Below are positions 13,020 to 19,433 of a stretch of 19,433 nucleotides of DNA, in pieces (position 1 is the first letter of the stretch; every line of letters starts with the position of its first letter). The notes below the pieces were generated by a model, which saw only the letters and a program-made list of their open reading frames with translations, did not search any database and was not told the DNA's origin. Where the stretch lies: positions 1-19,433 of the forward strand of contig CAKZJM010000012.1 of the NCBI GenBank assembly GCA_936943315.1, given 5' to 3'. A program made the position numbers and the translations under genes. This DNA comes from an uncultured Methylophilus sp. GTDB lineage: Bacteria > Pseudomonadota > Gammaproteobacteria > Burkholderiales > Methylophilaceae.

Positions 13020-13514
13020 ATGAAAATTCAAACGCAGTTGACTGATGAACGCAAAAAACTGGGCGAGCTGATTGAAGATTTTGATATCGCCATGCTGACC
13101 TTTATGAATGAAAACGGCCTGTTAATCAGCCAGCCGATGGGGCCGATTGAAATGGATGAAGAAGGCGTCATCTGGTTTTTTACTGACCGTACCTCAGAAA
13201 AGGTCGACCATCTGGGAACACTCAATCTGGCATTTAGTGGCGAGCCGGACGGCGTATATGTGTCGTTGTCGGGGCATGGTGAGGTAGAAGTGAACCCGAC
13301 GCGGCAGCAGGCTTTGTGGTCGCCTTTTGTGAAACCGTGGTTTCCTCAGGGCCCGGATTCCCCCTCGCTTTGCCTGCTCAAATTTGTGCCCCACATGGCA
13401 GAGTACTGGGATGCGCCGCATAGCAAGGTCGTGCGTCTGTTTGCCATGGTGGCGTCGATTGCTGCATCCAAACCCATCGGCTTAGGTGAACACGCACACC
13501 TCAACCAGTTGTGA
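13020..13514 (+). CDS. Pyridoxamine 5'-phosphate oxidase-like flavoprotein (general stress protein 26 type)
   Basis: A 164-residue split-barrel protein. The N-terminal strand FDIAMLTFMNENGLLISQPM, the VIWFFTDRTSEKVDHL segment, NLAFSGEPDGVYVSLSGHGEV and the WFPQGPDSPSLCLLKFVPHMAEYWD stretch are the pattern of the Gsp26 branch of PNPOx-like proteins, which bind FMN and are stress-induced in several bacteria; true vitamin B6 oxidase activity is unlikely. Two adjacent ATGs (13017, 13020) follow GGAG; the second has the better spacing (5 bases against 2). A convergent terminator hairpin (13569-13607) separates it from pqqA. Likely co-transcribed with 12797-13000. Confidence 0.82.
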   Translation: MKIQTQLTDERKKLGELIEDFDIAMLTFMNENGLLISQPMGPIEMDEEGVIWFFTDRTSEKVDHLGTLNLAFSGEPDGVYVSLSGHGEVEVNPTRQQALWSPFVKPWFPQGPDSPSLCLLKFVPHMAEYWDAPHSKVVRLFAMVASIAASKPIGLGEHAHLNQL

Positions 13515-13568
13515 CCGGCGCCATTTAAATGTTGACTATTGGCTTTAACAACAGACTGGCCTGACCAC

Positions 13569-13607
13569 AAAACAACAAACCCGGCACATGGCCGGGTTTG
13601 TTGTTTT
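13569..13607. terminator. Perfect 17-bp bidirectional terminator
   Basis: AAAACAACAAACCCGGC and its exact complement GCCGGGTTTGTTGTTTT flank a 5-base loop, giving A and T tracts on both strands. It lies between the convergent Gsp26-like gene and pqqA and should terminate both. Confidence 0.88.
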
Positions 13608-13624
13608 GCAAGTTAACGCTTGTA

Positions 13625-13696
13625 TTATTTGTTCATGACGTACATTGTCACTTCAAAGCCAAAACGCATTTCAGTAGCAGCTGGTTTAGTCCACAT
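13625..13696 (-). CDS. pqqA: PQQ precursor peptide PqqA
   Basis: A 23-residue peptide beginning MWTKPAATEMRFGFEVTMY, too short for ordinary gene calling. The opening MWTKP and the crosslinking pair in EVTMY (Glu15 and Tyr19, with the usual three residues between) are diagnostic: these two residues are joined by the radical SAM enzyme PqqE and become the body of pyrroloquinoline quinone. AGGAGATT lies 4 bases before the ATG. The biosynthesis genes pqqB to pqqE are not adjacent on either side (downstream is the convergent terminator, upstream a DUF1275 gene), so this is an orphan copy. A TATAGT hexamer (13762-13757) and a 9-bp inverted repeat (13720-13753) lie upstream. Confidence 0.95.
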   Translation of the reverse strand: MWTKPAATEMRFGFEVTMYVMNK

Positions 13697-13719
13697 GATT
13701 AATCTCCTGTTGGTTGTTA

Positions 13720-13753
13720 AGTCATACATCGTGCTTGATGTACTTGTATGACT
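13720..13753. promoter_or_regulatory. Inverted repeat in the pqqA leader or promoter
   Basis: AGTCATACA and TGTATGACT are exact complements separated by 16 bases, with a nested CATC-GATG pair. The repeat covers the expected transcription start (TATAGT at 13757-13762 on the minus strand) and ends 23 bases before the pqqA ATG. It could be an operator or a leader hairpin. Confidence 0.45.
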
Positions 13754-13885
13754 CACACTATACGCCCGTGTTCCAACAGCAGCCTGCGGTGAAAACGTAA
13801 TATCAGCTCATGATTTTACGTAGTTTGAGTTGAACTCCTCATCCGCCAGCGTAGAATGGTATGCATAGAATCATAAGGGTGTGAC

Positions 13886-14542
13886 ATGATGCAGCGCTTG
13901 CCCCGCTGGGTGGAGTGGGGCGGATTTTTACTGGCCATGAACGCGGGCTTTATCAATGCCGTCGGCGTGCTGGGCTTTCGTCATCAGGCGGTGTCGCACC
14001 TGACGGGGATCTCGACATATCTGTCGATTGAGTTGATGAACCAAGATCAATGGCAGGTGCTGCACCTGTTATGGGTGATCCTGTTTTTTGTGCTGGGTGC
14101 CATCCTGAGTGGCGTTTTGATCGGTAATGAAGCCCTCAAAATCGGTCGCCGCTATCATGTGGCTCTTTGGCTAGAGGCCTGTTTTCTGGCAGCGGCTGTC
14201 TGGCTGCTCAATCATGGCTGGCAAAGCGGACAGTGGCTGGCTTCTGCCGCGTGCGGCCTGCAAAACGCCATGACCAGTACCTTTAGTGGCGCGGTGGTAC
14301 GTACCACACATGTTTCCGGCCTGTTTACCGATATAGGCATTGCGCTAGGGCTGCGTTTGCGCGGCCAAGCGGTTGATCGCCGCCGCCTGCTTTTATATTG
14401 CCTGTTGATTACCGGATTTATCTGTGGCGGCGTGTTGGGTGCCTGGGGCTATGTGCATTGGCATTTTAATGCGCTATTGTTGCCTGCGGCGCATGTGGTG
14501 TTGCTCTCTATGGCCTATCACTGGCTTAACCGCAGACATTAA
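13886..14542 (+). CDS. DUF1275 (YoaK family) membrane protein
   Basis: A 218-residue protein with about six hydrophobic helices. The segment GLQNAMTSTFSGAVVRTTHV followed by SGLFTDIGIALG is the signature of DUF1275/YoaK small-molecule membrane proteins, and the N-terminus (AMNAGFINAVGVLGF) also fits. The function of the family is not established; a transport role is often assumed. Length agrees with the family. The ATG at 13886 has AAGGGTG about 5 bases upstream; a second ATG follows directly. It is divergent from pqqA and is followed by the phosphoglucomutase gene after 128 bases that contain a separate promoter. Confidence 0.86.
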   Translation: MMQRLPRWVEWGGFLLAMNAGFINAVGVLGFRHQAVSHLTGISTYLSIELMNQDQWQVLHLLWVILFFVLGAILSGVLIGNEALKIGRRYHVALWLEACFLAAAVWLLNHGWQSGQWLASAACGLQNAMTSTFSGAVVRTTHVSGLFTDIGIALGLRLRGQAVDRRRLLLYCLLITGFICGGVLGAWGYVHWHFNALLLPAAHVVLLSMAYHWLNRRH

Positions 14543-14591
14543 CGCGATGCGAAGCATAAAGTCAGCTCCGGCCTTTCGCGCGGACAAAAAA

Positions 14592-14626
14592 CTGTCATCA
14601 ATTTGTAATACAATCATCCTTAGATT
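14592..14626 (+). promoter_or_regulatory. Pho box-like promoter before phosphoglucomutase
   Basis: CTGTCAT-CAAT-TTGTAAT (14592-14609) resembles a PhoB box (7-mer, 4-base A/T spacer, 7-mer): the first 7-mer is a perfect match and the second differs at two positions from CTGTCAT. TTAGAT (14620-14625) lies 10 bases further on, the usual place for the -10 element of a Pho promoter. Confidence 0.4.
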
Positions 14627-14670
14627 TTTTAACATTCCAAGAAACCTTAACATTTCAAGAAGCCAAGGCC

Positions 14671-16302
14671 ATGTCGATTCAAACAATCCCTACCCAACCC
14701 TTCTCTGACCAGAAACCAGGCACTTCGGGCTTGCGAAAGAAAGTACGGGTTTTTCAACAGCCGCATTATCTGCAAAACTTTGTACAAAGTATTTTTGATA
14801 CGCTGGAGATTCCGGCCAACGCGACCTTGACGCTCGGCGGCGATGGTCGCTTTTACAATAAAGAAGCGATCCAGGTCATTATCAAAATGGCTGCAGCCAA
14901 CGGCTTTGCCAAAGTGTTAGTGGGGCAACACGGCATCCTGTCTACGCCTGCGGCTTCTAATATCATCCGCAAATATCATACGTTTGGCGGCATCATTCTT
15001 TCTGCCAGCCATAACCCGGCAGGCCCCGATGATGATTTCGGGATCAAATACAACACCAGCAATGGTGGCCCGGCCCCGGAAAAAATCACCGATGCCATTT
15101 TTGCCAACAGCAAACACATTACCCAATACAAACTGGCTGACTTACCCGATGTTGATTTGTCCAGCGTAGGCGTGACGACACTGGATGGCTTTGAGGTCGA
15201 GGTGATTGATTGCGTCAGTGACTATGCAGACTTGATGCAAAGCATGTTTGACTTTGCCGCTATCCAGCGCTGGCTTGCCGCTGGGCATCGCGTGCAGTTT
15301 GACGCCATGCATGCCGTCACTGGGCCTTATGCTAAAGAGATTTTTGTCAACCGCCTGGGTGCGCCAGCCAGCAGCCTGATGAACTGCGAGGTCTCGGAAA
15401 ACTTTGGCGGTGGTCACCCTGACCCTAACCTGACCTATGCCGAAGACCTGGTCAAGATTGCTTACGGCACGCAAGCGCCGGACTTTTCTGCCGCTTCTGA
15501 TGGCGATGGTGACCGCAATATGATCTTGGGCAATCACTTTTTTGTGACGCCCTCTGACAGCCTGGCGCTGATTGCGGCCAATGCCAAACTGATTCCGGCG
15601 TATGCAAAGGGCTTGTCTGGCGTCGCGCGCTCCATGCCGACCAGTGGCGCTGTTGACCGCGTGGCGGAAAAGCTGGGCATCGATTGCTACGAAACACCCA
15701 CCGGCTGGAAGTTTTTTGGCAATTTGATGGATGCAGGCCGCGTCACTTTGTGCGGTGAAGAAAGTTTTGGCACAGGTAGCGATCATGTACGCGAAAAAGA
15801 TGGCTTGTGGGCCGTGCTGTGCTGGCTCAACTTGCTGGCGGCCACCGGCGAAAGTGTCGAGTCGCTGGTACGCAAACACTGGCAGACCTACGGTCGCAAT
15901 GTGTACTCGCGTCATGATTATGAAGGCGTGCCTACCGAGCAGGCGAATGCCGTGATCGCGCATATCAAGGCGCAATTTAATAGCCTGCCAGGGCAAGTGT
16001 TTGGCAGCTACACCGTGAAAACTGTAGACGATTTCAGCTATACCGACCCCGTGGATGGGTCTGTCAGTACCGGCCAGGGCTTGCGCATTCTCTTTGCCTG
16101 CGGCTCACGGGTGGTGATCCGTTTATCCGGCACAGGCACCGAAGGTGCGACCATTCGGGTCTATCTGGAAGCCTTTACTGAGGATGCGGCCTTACAGCAA
16201 CTGGATGCACAGGAAGCATTGGCCGAGTTGATTGCAGTCTCGCACCAGATTTCGCAACTGCCGCAACTGACCGGCAGGCAGCAACCGACGGTGATTACTT
16301 AA
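14671..16302 (+). CDS. pgm: Alpha-D-glucose phosphoglucomutase
   Basis: A 543-residue enzyme interconverting glucose 1-phosphate and glucose 6-phosphate, of the long (eukaryote-like PGM1) branch. The N-terminal TSGLRKKV segment, the catalytic Ser113 in LSASHNPAGPDDDFGIKYN, the Mg2+ loop D277-x-D279-x-D281-R282, the sugar loop CGEESFGTGSDHVREKDGLW and the phosphate-binding SGTGTEGATIRVY near the C-terminus are all intact. It feeds UDP-glucose, glycogen and polysaccharide pathways. The ATG has AAGG close upstream. The metalloprotease gene follows after 28 bases and probably shares its transcript. A second phosphohexomutase of a different family (18883-19433) is encoded nearby on the other strand. 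Confidence 0.95.
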   Translation: MSIQTIPTQPFSDQKPGTSGLRKKVRVFQQPHYLQNFVQSIFDTLEIPANATLTLGGDGRFYNKEAIQVIIKMAAANGFAKVLVGQHGILSTPAASNIIRKYHTFGGIILSASHNPAGPDDDFGIKYNTSNGGPAPEKITDAIFANSKHITQYKLADLPDVDLSSVGVTTLDGFEVEVIDCVSDYADLMQSMFDFAAIQRWLAAGHRVQFDAMHAVTGPYAKEIFVNRLGAPASSLMNCEVSENFGGGHPDPNLTYAEDLVKIAYGTQAPDFSAASDGDGDRNMILGNHFFVTPSDSLALIAANAKLIPAYAKGLSGVARSMPTSGAVDRVAEKLGIDCYETPTGWKFFGNLMDAGRVTLCGEESFGTGSDHVREKDGLWAVLCWLNLLAATGESVESLVRKHWQTYGRNVYSRHDYEGVPTEQANAVIAHIKAQFNSLPGQVFGSYTVKTVDDFSYTDPVDGSVSTGQGLRILFACGSRVVIRLSGTGTEGATIRVYLEAFTEDAALQQLDAQEALAELIAVSHQISQLPQLTGRQQPTVIT

Positions 16303-16330
16303 AAACAATGGCTGAGCAGGGAACAGCTGA

Positions 16331-17890
16331 ATGACCATGATCAAAAAAACAATCCTTGGCCCGGTGTTATTGTCGGCAGGCTTGCTCGCTTGCGGTGTCA
16401 ATCCGGTGACCAAGCAACGCGAGTTCCAGTTTGTTTCACAAGACAAAGAGGTGCAGATCGGCCAGCAGAACTATAGCCCTGCACGCCAGTCGCAGGGCGG
16501 CGATTACACGCTGGATGCAGAGCTGACGCGCTATGTGCAGCAAGTTGGGCAAAAGCTGGCAGCGGTGTCTGACCGCCCCGATTTACCTTATGAGTTTGTG
16601 GTGCTCAATGACTCGGTGCCCAATGCCTGGGCCATGCCGGGCGGCAAAATCGCGTTTAACCGCGGCTTGTTATACGAGCTGCACAGTGAGGCCGAACTGG
16701 CTGCAGTGCTGGGTCACGAAATTGTGCACGCCGCCGCCCGCCACGGTGCCAAAGGCATGGAGCGTGGCATGTTTATGCAAGGCGCCATGCTGGCAGTGGG
16801 CCTCGCCACGCGCGACTCTAACTACGCCAACCTGGTCGTCGGTGGTGCACAACTGGGTGGCCAGTTAATCACCAGCAAGTATGGCCGTGATGCCGAATCA
16901 GAGTCTGACCACTACGGCATGAAGTATATGAAACTGGCCGGATACGACCCGGCTGCTGCCGTAACCCTGCAAGAAACCTTTGTGCGCCTGAGCCAAGGCA
17001 AGCGGCAAGACTTTATTTCCGGCCTGTTTGCCAGTCATCCTCCATCACAGGAGCGAGTCGACCTTAACAAGAAAACCCTGGAAGAGTTAGGTGCTGGCGG
17101 CGAAATGGGCAAAGATGTCTACGCAGAAAAAGTAGCCAAACTCATGGCGACGCGTGAGGCCTACAAAGCCTATGATGAAGGCAAAGAGGCACTGCAAAAA
17201 GGCGATGCCGAAAAAGCCAAAACCCTGGCGAAAAAAGCCATCAGTATCGAGCCGCGCGAAGCGCGCTTTCAGGAGTTGCTCGGTGATATTGCCCTGACCA
17301 AGAAAAACACCACCGAGGCATTGGCGTTTTATGACAAGGCGATCCAGATGCAGCCTGATTATTTCAAGCCCTATGTGCAAAGCGGGATTGCCTTGTTTAA
17401 TGACGGCAAAAAAGAGCAGGCCGAACCATTTTTAAAGAAAGCCAACGCCTTGCTGCCGACGGCTCCCGGCTATGCCTTGCTTGGGCAGATTGCCGAAGGC
17501 CGTGGTGAAACCTCACTGGCGTTGCAACATTATCAACTCGCTGCCAGTTCTGATTCTGAAATCGGCAAAGAATCCGCTGCCCGTGCCATGCGTATTGATT
17601 TACCGCGTAATCCAGCACGCTATTTGCCGTCAGGCCCACTCGCAGACAACACCGGCATGGTCTATGCCGCTGTGCAAAACAACAGCAGTGTGCCGGTAGG
17701 GCGTGTGCAGGTGCGCATGCTGCAATATGACAGCCGTGGCCGTCTGGTCGACCAGACGCGCTCCATGCTGATTACCGGAGGCATTGCACCAGGCAAACGT
17801 GGCACCGTCGCCACTGGCATCCGTATTCAAGACCAGGCCGCCTTACAGCTATTCCGCGTCGTCGTTGAAGGCGCAGAGCTGGCCAATTAA
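16331..17890 (+). CDS. M48-family zinc metalloprotease with TPR repeats, lipoprotein
   Basis: A 519-residue exported protein. Residues 1-21 are a lipoprotein signal (lipobox LLAC, Cys21). The zinc site HEIVH is at 129-133 and the third ligand is Glu189 in the ExxxD motif of RDAESESDHYG. From about 265 to 420 there are TPR-type helical repeats rich in Ala, Lys and Glu, and the last 100 residues form a strand-rich domain (YLPSGPLADNTGMVYAAVQN). It is related to BepA/YfgC and LoiP-type periplasmic proteases that act in outer-membrane protein assembly and quality control, although the extra C-terminal domain is unlike E. coli BepA. A second ATG two codons in (16337) is possible. Likely the second gene of the pgm operon. 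Confidence 0.9.
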   Translation: MTMIKKTILGPVLLSAGLLACGVNPVTKQREFQFVSQDKEVQIGQQNYSPARQSQGGDYTLDAELTRYVQQVGQKLAAVSDRPDLPYEFVVLNDSVPNAWAMPGGKIAFNRGLLYELHSEAELAAVLGHEIVHAAARHGAKGMERGMFMQGAMLAVGLATRDSNYANLVVGGAQLGGQLITSKYGRDAESESDHYGMKYMKLAGYDPAAAVTLQETFVRLSQGKRQDFISGLFASHPPSQERVDLNKKTLEELGAGGEMGKDVYAEKVAKLMATREAYKAYDEGKEALQKGDAEKAKTLAKKAISIEPREARFQELLGDIALTKKNTTEALAFYDKAIQMQPDYFKPYVQSGIALFNDGKKEQAEPFLKKANALLPTAPGYALLGQIAEGRGETSLALQHYQLAASSDSEIGKESAARAMRIDLPRNPARYLPSGPLADNTGMVYAAVQNNSSVPVGRVQVRMLQYDSRGRLVDQTRSMLITGGIAPGKRGTVATGIRIQDQAALQLFRVVVEGAELAN

Positions 17891-17914
17891 TTCATTCACA
17901 GCATTAGACCACTC

Positions 17915-18280
17915 ATGGCGACTCAAGATACCTGTTGTTCCGTTTCCCCCTACTTTGAAATCCACCCCGGTCAAGCGGCCGCTTTTCGCGCTATTTGTGA
18001 AAAGTATGTTGAATGGTCATCCCGCGAGCCAGGGTGCTTGTATTACGGCTTTAGCTTTGACGGTGACCATGCGCATTGCCGGGAAGGCTTTACCGATGCC
18101 GCAGCCCTGTTAGCCCATATTGAAAACCTGCGCCCGATTTTGCACGAGATGGGCGAGGTTTCTACACTGGTGAAGATTGAAGTGCATGGGCCTGAGACAG
18201 AGCTGGAAAAACTGCGGGGGCCATTGGCGGGAATGAACCCGCGTTATTTTGTGCTGGAGTATGGGTATCGCAAACGCTAA
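17915..18280 (+). CDS. ABM-like (antibiotic biosynthesis monooxygenase fold) small protein
   Basis: A 121-residue cytosolic protein. The pattern of a strand (SPYFEIHPGQAAAFRAICEK), a helix, then EPGCLYYGFSFDGDHAHCREGF and a helix with AAALLAHIENL matches dimeric alpha-beta barrels of the ABM type, usually in the form EPGCLxYxxxxD plus a Glu or Asp in the next strand. No substrate can be assigned; many members are quinone or haem-related mono-oxygenases or have no known activity. The ATG at 17915 lacks a recognisable ribosome site, and the gene follows the protease by 24 bases, so it probably depends on coupling. A second, related half (KIEVHGPETELEKL to YFVLEYGYRKR) closes the barrel. Confidence 0.65.
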   Translation: MATQDTCCSVSPYFEIHPGQAAAFRAICEKYVEWSSREPGCLYYGFSFDGDHAHCREGFTDAAALLAHIENLRPILHEMGEVSTLVKIEVHGPETELEKLRGPLAGMNPRYFVLEYGYRKR

Positions 18281-18325
18281 GTTTGAAGTGGCTTAACCCA
18301 ACGGATCACCACTTTCAGTTCGTTA

Positions 18326-18343
18326 GAGCTTTTTTGAAAGCTC
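18326..18343. terminator. Short hairpin between convergent genes
   Basis: GAGCTTT and AAAGCTC form a 7-bp stem around a TTTG loop between the ABM-like gene and the convergent protease gene. No long T run follows on either strand, so terminator function is uncertain. Confidence 0.35.
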
Positions 18344-18359
18344 AGTCATTAATGTCTGG

Positions 18360-18872
18360 CTACTTCGAGTCCCCATCGCTGATGGTCATGATCCCTTTAT
18401 GTAACCTCACATCCATCCTGCCTAAGAAGCTCATGCCGAGCAGGGCATCGCCTTCCAGTCCCGGTGAAATGGTCGCAGCGACATCATGGGCCACGACGCC
18501 GCCTAGTTGTACCGTTTTCAGGCGTACCAGGTAAGAGATAGACGTGCCATTAGCAGTATGGGTGTTGATGGCTTCATGGCTGACCAGCCCCAAACGATTG
18601 GCCACATGTTGTGAGATGGCGACGCCAGTGGCACCGGTATCGACCAGGACGCGTACGCGTTCGCCGTTAATCAGGGCTTCGGCGCTGTAGTGGCCGTCGG
18701 GGCCGCGTTTGAGGCTGACGACCTGTTGCTGGCCAATCTGCTCCAGGGTATTCGGGTGTTGTACACGGTCTATCAGTAGCCAGACCAGTGCCGCCAAGCC
18801 TAACCAGATGAGGGTGTAGAGCAGGCCATGCCCGTGCGTGTATTTTTTTTGAGTGGCATTGTGCATGCTCAT
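18360..18872 (-). CDS. Membrane-anchored retropepsin-like aspartic protease (clan AA)
   Basis: A 170-residue protein with a single N-terminal membrane helix (about 17-34) and a periplasmic single-domain pepsin-like fold. The catalytic motif is VLVDTGATGVAIS with Asp78, followed by the hydrophobic LGGVVAHDVAATI and the LLGMSFLGRMDV segment typical of TIGR02281-type bacterial proteases. Such proteins act as homodimers in which each half gives one catalytic Asp. The natural substrate is unknown. Two ATGs (18872, 18866) are possible. The gene begins 10 bases after the phosphomannomutase stop codon, so the two are very probably one operon. Confidence 0.85.
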   Translation of the reverse strand: MSMHNATQKKYTHGHGLLYTLIWLGLAALVWLLIDRVQHPNTLEQIGQQQVVSLKRGPDGHYSAEALINGERVRVLVDTGATGVAISQHVANRLGLVSHEAINTHTANGTSISYLVRLKTVQLGGVVAHDVAATISPGLEGDALLGMSFLGRMDVRLHKGIMTISDGDSK

Positions 18873-18882
18873 TCAATGGTGG

Positions 18883-19433
18883 CTAAAAAGGGATTTTCAA
18901 GTCTGGCCTGGCACGGTTGAGCAGTTGCCTGAAGGCCTGCTGAATGCGTGTTAAGGCTGAAAAGTCGTCGGCTTCAAAGCGTAATGTCAGCACGGGCGTG
19001 GTGTTGGAGGCGCGGATCAGGCCAAAGCCATCCGCGTATTCGACCCGTAATCCATCAATGGTGATGATGTCGGTGGCGTCCGGGAATTGGACAGATTGTT
19101 GTAATGAGGCAATGAGCGCATGCGGTTCGCCTTCTTGCATGGCGATTTGCAATTCTGGGGTGTTAACGCTGTCGGGCAGGGCGTCAAGCACTGCGCTGGC
19201 ATCGGGCGCGCGGCTGACGATTTCCAGCAGCCGTGCGGCACTATAGAGGCCATCATCAAACCCAAACCATCGCGGTTTGCCTGCTTTTGCATCGTTGAAA
19301 AACAGATGCCCGGAGAGTTCGCCGCCCATCGCTGCGCCGGTCTCCCTGATTTTGGCTTTCATGAGTGAGTGGCCGGTTTTCCAGATCACCGGTTTGCCGC
19401 CATATTGGCGTATCCATGCTGACAAGTGGCGGG
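18883..19433 (-). CDS. Phosphomannomutase/phosphoglucomutase (AlgC/ManB type), C-terminal part
   Basis: About 183 residues are visible; the 5' end lies beyond the right window edge, since the frame stays open to the last bases and the only start near it is a TTG without a ribosome site. The segment contains the substrate loop GGELSGHLFF, the RWFGFDDGLYSAARLLEI helix start, and the C-terminal phosphate loop VEYADGFGLIRASNTTPVL, matching bacterial AlgC-type phosphohexomutases. These convert mannose 6-phosphate or glucose 6-phosphate to the 1-phosphates used for exopolysaccharide and lipopolysaccharide. It is co-directional with, and directly upstream of, the retropepsin-like protease gene. Confidence 0.92.
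   Translation of the reverse strand, partial: RHLSAWIRQYGGKPVIWKTGHSLMKAKIRETGAAMGGELSGHLFFNDAKAGKPRWFGFDDGLYSAARLLEIVSRAPDASAVLDALPDSVNTPELQIAMQEGEPHALIASLQQSVQFPDATDIITIDGLRVEYADGFGLIRASNTTPVLTLRFEADDFSALTRIQQAFRQLLNRARPDLKIPF

Noticed and set aside
15142..15996. 284-codon minus-strand open frame inside phosphoglucomutase
   Set aside because: Shadow of the pgm coding sequence; no domain recognised and the pgm motifs are intact on the plus strand.

Overview
The window reads as a piece of a betaproteobacterial methylotroph chromosome, most likely Methylophilaceae (inference). The pointers are a complete 23-residue pqqA, a cytochrome of the cytochrome cL type (the electron acceptor of PQQ methanol dehydrogenases), a PQQ-type sorbosone dehydrogenase-family lipoprotein and a Csp-type copper storage protein. 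Genes are densely packed with clear AGGAG-type ribosome sites. I see no rRNA, tRNA, insertion sequence or CRISPR array.

Layout. 1-634: C-terminal part of a contractile tail sheath protein, cut by the window edge, so a phage, tailocin or injection-system cluster probably lies to the left. 648-986 (-): Cys-rich copper storage protein. 1069-4170 (-): an asparagine/glutamine-rich secreted protein, a cytochrome cL-like lipoprotein, and an apparent three-gene operon (proline-rich secreted protein, YghA-type aldehyde reductase, glutamine-rich disordered protein). 4567-8529 (+): tightly linked cyclopropane fatty acid synthase, sorbosone dehydrogenase-like lipoprotein and DNA topoisomerase IB, followed by a NarL-type regulator at 8612. 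9280-9885 (-) and 10106-11233 (+): divergent Yip1-family membrane protein and MscS-family channel. 11426-13514: small stress-type proteins (DUF2383, DUF2171, a Gsp26-like flavoprotein and two unrecognised small proteins). 13625-13696 (-): pqqA. 13886-18280 (+): DUF1275 membrane protein, then phosphoglucomutase, M48 metalloprotease-TPR lipoprotein and an ABM-like protein. 18360-19433 (-): phosphomannomutase/phosphoglucomutase (cut by the edge) and a membrane-anchored retropepsin-like protease.

Main observation. Between about 1.0 and 12.7 kb, seven intergenic copies of the heptamer TCCTACA all point towards the gene they precede. In five of them a -10-like hexamer (CATAAT, CATAAT, TAGAAT, TAGCAT, CATACT), each followed by G, begins exactly 51 nt after the first base of the heptamer. 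In a sixth, in front of the MscS gene, TATAAC begins 41 nt after it, one helical turn closer. This looks like one activator-dependent promoter design shared by envelope- and stress-type genes, that is, a local regulon or stress island. The heptamer resembles half-sites of NarL/FixJ-family regulators. A regulator of that family with an atypical receiver domain is encoded in the middle of the island (8612-9268) and is a candidate, unproven, for the factor that reads it.

The genes fit a common theme of envelope and stress adaptation: membrane lipid cyclopropanation, osmotic release channel, aldehyde detoxification, periplasmic electron transfer and PQQ enzymes, DNA topology, and ferritin-like or disordered small proteins. 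The part to the right of 13.6 kb looks like ordinary housekeeping sequence.
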